From contig JAUTDX010000415.1 in assembly GCA_030844895.1 (NCBI GenBank), forward strand, positions 62,001 to 126,000: a stretch of 64,000 nt of DNA. Reading direction: 5' to 3'. The notes beneath the pieces were generated by a model. That model saw only the letters and a program-made list of their open reading frames with translations, was not told the DNA's origin and made no database searches. Shown here one piece after another: positions 56,822 through 64,000 of the stretch (its first letter is position 1; every line of letters begins with the position of its first letter). Made by a program: the position numbers and the translations under genes. This stretch comes from Ambrosia x helenae (Eukaryota; Streptophyta; Magnoliopsida; Asterales; Asteraceae).

Positions 56822-59800
56822 TCATCCCCCAAGAGTTGTGAGCTTATAAGCTCCTTTTTCTCCTGCTGAAGTAACAATGTATGGCCCTTCCCATTTAGGG
56901 CTCATTTTTCCAGGCTTTTCCATGCCACTGGCTTCGTTACTCCGCATGACGTACTCCCCAACCTTGAATTTCTTCTCTCGAACCTTGGAGTTGTAATACT
57001 TCTCCAAGGTTTGTTTATACTTTGCTTCTTTTATGGCTGCGGTCTCTCTTCGTTCTTCTAAAAGGTCCAGATTGGACCGCAGCTCTTTCTCATTATCATC
57101 TTGCCTTGTAACCCGGTGGGTTGGCATTCCGATCTCTACTGGGATCATTGCCTCCGTCCCATATGTGAGACTGAAGGGTGTTTCACCGGTGCTGGTCTTG
57201 TTCATCGTCCGATAGGCCCAAAGAACGTTTGGCAACTCATCTACCCAACCACTTCTTTTTCTTCCAAGTCGCTTCTTGATGCCCTCGACCAAGTTGCGGT
57301 TGACTCGTTCGACTTGTCCGTTAGCCGGGGGGTGGGCTACGGAAGCAAAAGCTTGTTCAATGCTGAGGCTGGTGCACCATTTTTTGAACGGGTTATGAGC
57401 AAATTGCTTACCATTATCACTTACTATGGTCAGTGGTAGGCTGAACCTACAAACCACGTTTTCCCATACGAACTTCTTAACTTCAGCACCTGAGATCTTG
57501 GCCAGGGGTTTGGCTTCTACCACTTGGTGAAGTAGTCTACTGCGACTAGCAAAAATTTTGCTTGTCCAGATGATACGGGGAAGGGGCCTACGATGTCAAT
57601 CCCCCACTTCTGAAATGGCCAAGCTGCTGACACCGGGATCAATTTGTTCTTTGCTCTGAGGCTTACTAGGGCGTGCCTCTGGCAGTTTTCACATTTTTGA
57701 AGCTCTTCTACCGCATCCTGATGCATGCCCGGCCAGAAATATCCGGCATTCATTACCTTGGTTACAATCATCCTTGGTCCAGCATGAATACCACAGATTC
57801 CCCAATGAACTTCTTCTATAACATACTTGGCTTGCACTGGATCTAGGCATCGGAGTAGGAGGCCTAAGAATGTCTTCCGGTATAGCGTACCATCTATGAC
57901 TTGATATTGTAGAGACTTTACTTTAAGCTTTCGAGCTTGAGCTTTGTCAATCGGAAGTTCATCTTTTGTGATGTAGTTCAGGATGGGAGTCATCCATGAG
58001 GTCAGACTTCCTTGGATCATGCATACTGCGGCTTCGGCTGTTGATGGTTCATTCATAACTTCAAGCTTTACTTCTTGTGACATGTGATCCGGTGTGTTTG
58101 TTGCGAGCTTGCTTAAAGCGTCTGCTTGTTTGTTCTTTGATCCAGGCATGTGCTTTACCTCACACTTTTCAAATTCTGAAATCAAGCTTTTTCCCTGCTT
58201 AAATAAAACAGAATTAGGAATGGTGTTTTGGGTTTATAAGCTGGAGCATATTTAGTATGGGGCTTAGGTCGAACCTTTTGTAGGTATAGGACCATATTAG
58301 CCTCCTTAGCTTCATATTCTCCACTTATCTGACGTGCTACCAACATAGAATCCACGTGTGCCACTACCTGTTTCAGGGATATGGCACTTTTTAGATTTCT
58401 TATGATTTTTAAGATTTCTTATGGAGAAGAATGATTATTTGTTGTAAAGGTTTATACCTTTTGAGCTCCGACCTTTTTTGCCAGTTGGAGTCCAGCTAAA
58501 AAAGCTTCGTACTCAGCTTCGTTGTTGGAACTCTTGAAATTGAGGCGAATTGAGTACACCAGTTCTTGTCCTTCGGAATTTTTGAGAACAACCCCGGCTC
58601 CGGACCCTTCGGATCCGGAGGCTCCGTCAGTGAAGATAGTCCATTCATCTGGTTCAGAGGGTGTGAGTATTTCGACCTGTCTTATTGCTAGTTCAGTGAG
58701 GAAATCAGCTACGACTTGTCCTTTTACGGACCTCTTCTTTTGTACGAAATATCAAAGGCTCCGAGCTCGATGGCCCATTTGGCTAATCTTCCAGAAACTT
58801 CAGGTTTTCTCAATACGTCCAGGATTGGTTGGTCCGTCTGACTTCAATTTCAAAGGCTTGGAAGTACCGTCGGAGCCTACGTGATGCGTGGACCAGGGAG
58901 AGTGCAAATTTTTCTAGGGCTGGATACCGCGTCTCGTAGTCACGTAAGGCTCGGCTGACATAGAAGATAGGCACCTGTGCCTTTGATCTTGTTACCATTA
59001 ACACCGAGCTAATAGATGTTTCGAAGCTGACAAGTAAATGATGAGGGTTTCTCCTGGTTCTGGTGCAGTCAACGTTGGTAGTTCTGCCAAACATTTCTTC
59101 AAATCATTGAAAGCCATATCTGCTTCAGCTGTCCAATGAAACTCTTTCGTGCTTAAGTACTTTTTTAGCACAACCATGAAAGGCAAAGTTCGTTCGGTGC
59201 TTTGGATAAGAAACGGTGTAATGCAACTAGCCGCCCGTTGAGGGCTTGTACCTCTTTTAAATTTGACGGGGGTTGCATAGTTAGGACAGCCTCGACCTTC
59301 TCTGGGCTTGGACGGATACCATCTTTGGACATTAGGAATCCTAAGAATTTTCCTTCCTCTAAGCCGAAGGAACATTTCTTAGGATTAAGCTTCATATTGA
59401 TCTGCCGGAGCTTGTCAAAAGTTTCAGTGATGTCTTTTAGTAGTGTTTCTTCATTTGAGCTTTTTATCACTACATCATCGACATAAACTTCCAAGTTTCG
59501 CCCAATTTGATTCTTGAATGCTCGATCCATTACTCGTTGGTATGTGGCTCCTGCATTCTTTAGGCCGAATGGCATCTTCTTGTAACAATATAACCCTTGG
59601 TTTGTGACAAAAGTTGTTTTATCTTCATCGGCTTCGGCCATTTGGATCTGGTGATAGCCCTTATAGGCGTCTAAGAAGCATTTTAGCTTGAAGTTAGCCA
59701 CAGCATCGACTTTGGAATCTATCTCTGGAAGTGGATAACAATCCTTAGGACATGCATCATTCAGGTCTTTGAAATCGATGCACATCCTCCAGGATCCATC

Positions 59801-60106
59801 GTGCTTCCGCACCATGACTGGGTTGGATACCCAAGTATGATAGTTTATCTCCCTGATGATGTCTGCATCCAGCAGCACCTTAACGTCATGAGCTATAGCC
59901 TTTACTCTATCGGGGGCCATACTCCGTTTCTTTTGTGCTACAGGCTTCTTCTCTGGACTAATGTTCAGCTTGTGTTCAGCCAAAGTTCTCGGCACTCCGG
60001 TCATGTCTGACTCCTGCCAAGCAAATACATCTAGTGACGTAGACAACAATCTCCATAATGATCTTTTTGTGTGACCCGGTAGTTGTGCTCCGATGGTAAT
60101 TTTTTA
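56822..60106 (-). CDS. pol: reverse transcriptase, RNase H domains, integrase (disrupted)
   Basis: Reverse transcriptase at about 59165-60049 has MPFGLKNAGATYQRVMD and the catalytic YVDD at about residue 190 of that segment. A Gypsy-type RNase H follows (FYVSRALRDYETRYPALEK). A second RNase H-like domain lies at about 58460-58660 (DEWTIFTDGASGSEGSGAGV, NNEAEYEAF), the dual-RNase H layout of Tat elements. Integrase at 56822-58185 shows the zinc-binding H-H-C-C segment (GICGIHAG, KCENCQ) and core D,D,E residues in WGIDIVGPF, IVSDNGKQF and PPANGQVERVNR. Frame breaks are seen near 59208 and 57520 and between 58998 and 59094; the one at 57520 is a one-base G-run shortening. Two GT-AG gaps at 58368-58456 and 58195-58274 look like introns. 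A single in-frame TAA at 60104 separates it from protease. Confidence 0.9.
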
Positions 60107-62231
60107 TTCTGGGAAAGTTGGGTGAATTGACCATTCTTCGGTAGTGTTAACATCTGCCGCTGCTTCTTTCAGTGGAGGTTGTCCTAAGGACTGACGGACC
60201 TCTGCTATGCATAACTCAGATTCTGTGTACAACGTGGCTACCCCAGTTTCAGTAGGAAACTTGATGGCCCCATGCACTGTTGACGTGATCATGTTAAATG
60301 CTTTCATTCCCGGCCTCCCCAGGATTATGTTATGAACTGAAGGTGCTCCGACTACCAAGAATGTCAAAATGACCGTACGTTGGTTGTCCTCCGTTCCCAA
60401 TGTCACCGGGAGACTGAGTTGACCCAACGGGTGTATTACTTCTCCAGAAAAACTGATTAGAGGCATTTGGACTGAGACGAGCCTGTCCTTAGTGGCCGGG
60501 GCTAGCTGTTGATAACATTGGTAGTACATTATTTTAGATGCACTACCGTTATCAATATAGATACGTCGGACCCTGTGTCCCGCGACTACCCCGGAGACCA
60601 CTATGGGTGCTTCCATGGCCTCCCTTGGACTGATGGGCGGAAAAAATAACAGCTGTTCCATCCATGGAGCGATGTGATCATGACTTCTCTTAGTGCCTTG
60701 CTCTGAACCAACCCGAATCATGTGAATTCCTGTTTGGTTGTTCGGGTTAGCTATTTGTGTCGCAGCTGGTTTTCCTTCTTTCAAATCTCTGATTAGGTGA
60801 GACAGCTTTCCTGCTTTGCACGCTTTATCTATTTCTTGTTTTAGAGACCAGCAATCATCTGTATTATGACCCTTAGCTTGGTGATATTCACAATACTTTT
60901 TAGTGTTTCGGTCTGAGGTGGGCTTCTGCTTTGGAGGTGTTGGGAATCGTATTTGCTCGGTGCTCAAGATTTCACTTGGGGTTTTACTGAGGTCAGAGAA
61001 GCTGGTGCTTCGGGAAGAACGTCCGGAGTTGACCTTATCGTTTCGATCGTTCCTTGAATAAGGCTGCGACCAAGAATTGTTTCTTTCAGGTTGTGCCGGA
61101 GCTCCTTTCTTCCAGGCGTTTCCTCTTGGATTTCCCTTGTGATCGCCATCACTGGTTTGACCGCAGGCACTTTTGCCCCTAGCGAAGGCTCTTGCTCTTT
61201 CCATTAAACCTTTCATTGTTTTTGGTAGGTCTTCATGAAGCTTTTCCACCAACTGGTTGTTACGAACACCATGACAAAAGCCAGATATCCGTAGCTGGTC
61301 AACAGCTCCGGATATTTGCATACTTTCTTTGTTGAAACGATCTATGAATTTTTCTAGAGATTCTCCATCCGTCTTCGAATGTTGTGTACTTCGGTGATAT
61401 CTTTCGTGCAACGTCTTTGCTGAGAAAAGTTCTGCAGGAATACCCGCCGCAGTTTTTTCCAGTTTGCAATTTGTCCGGCTGGCAGACCGTCGAACCACAC
61501 CCGTGCGGCTCCGGTTAACGTTTGAGCAAACATGTGGCACCATGCTGGCATGGGCCATAGCTCAATCTCCGCAACTCCACCAAAGTCAAAGACGTGATCG
61601 TCCGGATCCGTGGTTCCATCGTACTTCTTGACCGTAACTGGCATTTTCAGCTTCGACGGAAGTGGAGCACTGGCTATCCTTGGGGTGAACTTCGAGTATG
61701 AAGTCATATATTCTGGGCGGTATGGTGCGGTAAGCTCATCATCTATTGGGTTGGAGCTGGACTGTTGCTTGGCTGGCATTACCGGGTCAGTAGCAAGTGG
61801 CCCGGTAGATGAGAGACCAGTTGGCAATGGTCCGGTGTACCCAAAAGGCATTAAATAACCATAAGGAGTCTGGATAGGAAACGAAGAGTAACGACAGTGG
61901 AGTATGTTGGGAGACTAGCCGGAGTAGACATTGTAGTGACAGAGGTGAGCCCTTCCGAAGGGAATAAGTTCACTTGTACACTACGGAGTCGCTCTTCCTT
62001 GCTTTGCTGATCCTTCAGCCTTAGCAAGAGTTCACGATTTTGTTGGAGGAAAGTCTCATCAAATTCTGTGGAAGAGGTTTGCATCTCAGTGGTTGCAGTG
62101 ACCAACTCTGCTGAGACAGCAGTAGCGTCAAATGACGCCCTGAGGTGATCAGCAGTGTTTTGTTCAGATATGTCGATATCAGCGTCTTCTCTGTTGGTGA
62201 TATCAACGATGTGTAAATCTTCCTTAGCCAT
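60104..62231 (-). CDS. gag and aspartic protease (frame-disrupted)
   Basis: Gag probably starts at the ATG at 62231 (MAKEDLHIVDITNRED). The capsid-like part has TGAARVWFDGLPAGQI and FLQNFSQQRRCTKD, then ESLEKFIDRFNKESMQI. A CCHC-like CEYHQAKGHNTDDC follows. The retropepsin-like region has RIYIDNGSASKIMYYQCYQQ, where DNGSA stands for the usual D[ST]G active site, and later ILGRPGM. Frame breaks lie at about 61870-61900 and 61373 (one-base loss in an A run). The frame ends in TAA at 60104-60106, in phase with the reverse transcriptase that follows. Confidence 0.88.
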
Positions 62232-62278
62232 TCCAGATCTGTTTGGAGAGAGTAGATCTGCAAAAGGATGGCGCCAAT

Positions 62279-62695
62279 TGAAGATCCAAAAGTTAGACCG
62301 TACCTTGAATATGAGGAAGGAGACAATCAACTTGATAAGATCTTGTATGGATAGGACCTGCAAAACTAGCAGACCGTTAGGCTCGTCACAGGTGGGCAGG
62401 GAGGGCCTCTCTGTGACCACCCTCCGGCGTGAGGATAAGTATTTGTTTAGTGGGATAAAAAGAGTTTAGAGAGAGAGAGAGAGATTCGGAGTGTATGTAA
62501 ACGTGTCTACCTGTACTTTTGAGGGGGTATTTATACTAGTCAGAATGTTTGTACTTTGTTCCGTCCTAGTTGTACTAACCCTCGGAATCTTAGTCCTCCG
62601 GTCATTTGGGAGTTGTGTCGCGTGGAGTCGGGGCTTGTGGACAGGAGCCGCGACTGGAGGTGTTTGTTTCGGAGGCGAGGTTCTATACCTCTTCA
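62279..62695 (-). repeat. LTR (5' LTR of the minus-strand element)
   Basis: 417 bp and nearly identical to 52392-52805. It contains a GA microsatellite (about 62468-62484) two bases longer than in the other copy. The promoter should lie here, reading leftward. Confidence 0.95.
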
Positions 62696-62793
62696 GTTGA
62701 AAAATAAAAGATCAAGTGTGAGCTATTTGAATCATGAGATCAATTTAGTCATACGCCTTCCAAATCTACATGATCTCATCTATATTGTCTGCC

Positions 62794-63273
62794 TAGGGGT
62801 GTAAACGAGCCGAGTCGGGCCTGAGCCTGACTGGGCTCGAGCTTGTCATGCTTTTATGAAGCTAAAGCTTGAGCTTGGCTCGGTTCGAGCCTAATACTTT
62901 GAGCTCGAACTCGGCTCGAAAGTAAAACCAAAGGCTCGAGCTCAGCTCGAAATAATTCTAAAACAATTTAAAAGGAGCTAAAATCTCGGCTCGAGCTCGC
63001 TTTGATAGCTTAAACGAGCCAAAGTTCGGCTCGAGCTCGACTCGCCAATGTTAAATAGTAGGTATATTATATATTAATATAAAATTTGTTTGGGCTCGTT
63101 TAGGCTCACGAGCCTAAACGGTCTTTGCATGAAAAGCTCAAGCTCGGGCTCGATAACTAAACGAGTCATATTTCAAGCTCGGGCTCGGGCTCGTTAAGGC
63201 TCAGCTCGTTCGAGCTTTTTATCGATCCGATCCCGAGTAGCTCTCGAGCCGTTGTGCATCATTTACACCCCTA
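62794..63273. mobile_element. hAT-type element with GAGCTCG-rich core
   Basis: A 480-bp element, TAGGGGTGTAAACGAGCC to, read inward from the right, TAGGGGTGTAAATGATGC. Perfect 8-bp duplications TGTCTGCC occupy 62786-62793 and 63274-63281. Arms are packed with CGGCTCGAGCTCG words that can pair with each other. It belongs to the same family as 49991-50376. Confidence 0.93.
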
Positions 63274-63281
63274 TGTCTGCC

Positions 63282-63728
63282 CACCATTCGTTATCAAGAA
63301 CGATCACTGAAATTTGTTATATATTTTCATGTTTTAATATTACATCTTTTGGTAAGGATGAGTTTCCTCCATTTTCTCCTATCTAAAGTGTCATCAAATA
63401 CTTCTTTGTTATTTTCAGCAGAACTGTCTAAATCAATAACTTGACTCTATTTTCATTCAGAGAGCCTCTTGGATATCTTCCAATTAATTTCATGCATCTG
63501 ATCCATTAAAAATATTTAATACACAAGTTAATAGAATATGAAATAAATATTGATATTACCTCTTCACTAAATTCACGTTGAAGATCAGATTTGTACTGAC
63601 TAAACGTTCCACCACAGCAAATAATCTCAACACTATTATTATCATTATCTTGCAATAAAACACATACAATATACCACATAAAATAACAACCATGTTAATA
63701 TTAAAAAATAAACATTAATAAATACAAC
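63282..63728. other. Intergenic; possible exon at 63565-63655 (-)
   Basis: Mostly AT-rich. On the minus strand, 63565-63655 reads NSVEIICCGGTFSQYKSDLQ and onward, ending at a GT donor, so it may be an exon of a gene or transposase I cannot identify. No upstream exon is visible in the window. Confidence 0.2.
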
Positions 63729-64000
63729 TGTGACATCCGGTAAAATCGATGTGTTTCCGTACGTAATTAGTATATGTAATTAACGGTAATTAAGTGCAAT
63801 TCTAAATTAATTGTATTAATTTAGCCTTTAAAGAATAGCAAAATTGCCCATAGGGTGCATAGGAACGCATTTGTTTAATTGAAGGCACGGTGAAATCGCA
63901 TGCAAATAAACTTGTTCGAAACGGGCGTTGGTAATATGCCCAAAGTCCCTGCCACAATATGATGAGATGTTATTTCTCCCGGAACAAAAGGATCAAAACG
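63729..64000. mobile_element. Possible start of another LTR element
   Basis: The sequence from TGTGACATCCGGTAAAATCG to the window edge is less AT-rich than its surroundings and opens with the TGTGACATCCG style of many plant Gypsy LTRs. The rest lies outside the window, so this is a guess. Confidence 0.25.

Larger units (their letters stand above)
52387..62700 (-). mobile_element. LTR retrotransposon, Ty3/Gypsy Tat lineage, with TSD
   Basis: The complete element occupies 52392-62695 (10.3 kb), flanked by the 5-bp duplication GTTGA at 52387-52391 and 62696-62700. LTRs are about 415 bp, start TGAAGA and end TCTTCA. Transcription is on the minus strand, so the 5' LTR is 62279-62695. Just inside it is ATTGGCGCCATCC, a TGGCGCC-type primer-binding site. 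The order gag, protease, reverse transcriptase, RNase H, a second RNase H-like domain, integrase, then an antisense gene, fits the Tat group. Several one-base frame breaks lie in gag and pol. Confidence 0.95.

Overview
The window is nuclear DNA from a eudicot plant. It holds intron-rich genes with AT-rich GT-AG introns, homologues of familiar Arabidopsis housekeeping proteins, and dense hAT, Tourist, Stowaway and Helitron-like insertions plus a Tat-lineage Ty3/Gypsy element. The antisense 'gypsy-type transposon domain' gene inside that element, and the style of the hAT termini, suggest Asteraceae; this is inference, not proof.

Layout. 1-1810 (-): 5' part of a DnaJ-X J-domain co-chaperone gene. 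2125-6118: a transposon cluster that includes a 1.6-kb long-TIR element with a Myb/SANT-like ORF. 6286-9168 (-): intact caleosin/peroxygenase gene with one GC-AG intron and a 0.9-kb hAT element in its last intron. 10670-11349: two MITEs. 11686-16349 (+): intact PEX12. 17875-18192 (+): small uncharacterised ORF. 20597-21193: hAT element. 21310-22656 (+): intact GAR1. 23256-23738 (-): fragment of an ANKRD13-type ankyrin gene. 25650-30425 (-): intact PP2A regulatory subunit B'' gene. 30705-37407: candidate Helitron carrying gene fragments. 40492-49189 (-): myosin XI heavy chain gene of about 37 exons. 49991-51293: two TIR elements. 52392-62695: complete LTR retrotransposon on the minus strand with near-identical LTRs and a 5-bp TSD. 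62794-63273: hAT element. 63729-end: possible start of another LTR element.

The host genes are unrelated single-copy-type genes. They serve chaperoning, lipid-body oxylipin metabolism, peroxisome import, snoRNP assembly, phosphatase targeting and actin-based transport, and nothing suggests a cluster acting together. The two lipid/peroxisome genes, caleosin and PEX12, are neighbours on opposite strands, which is probably coincidence.

Two points matter most to a user. First, the DnaJ gene, the myosin gene and the LTR element carry many one-base frame breaks, nearly all inside short homopolymers. PEX12, GAR1, caleosin and PP2A B'' have none. This looks more like consensus error than decay, although the myosin also has an in-frame TAG that homopolymer error cannot explain. 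Second, no wholly new biological system was found. The least ordinary items are the candidate gene-capturing Helitron, the Myb-only TIR element, the spliced antisense gene inside the retrotransposon, and two predicted mini-introns in its RNase H region.
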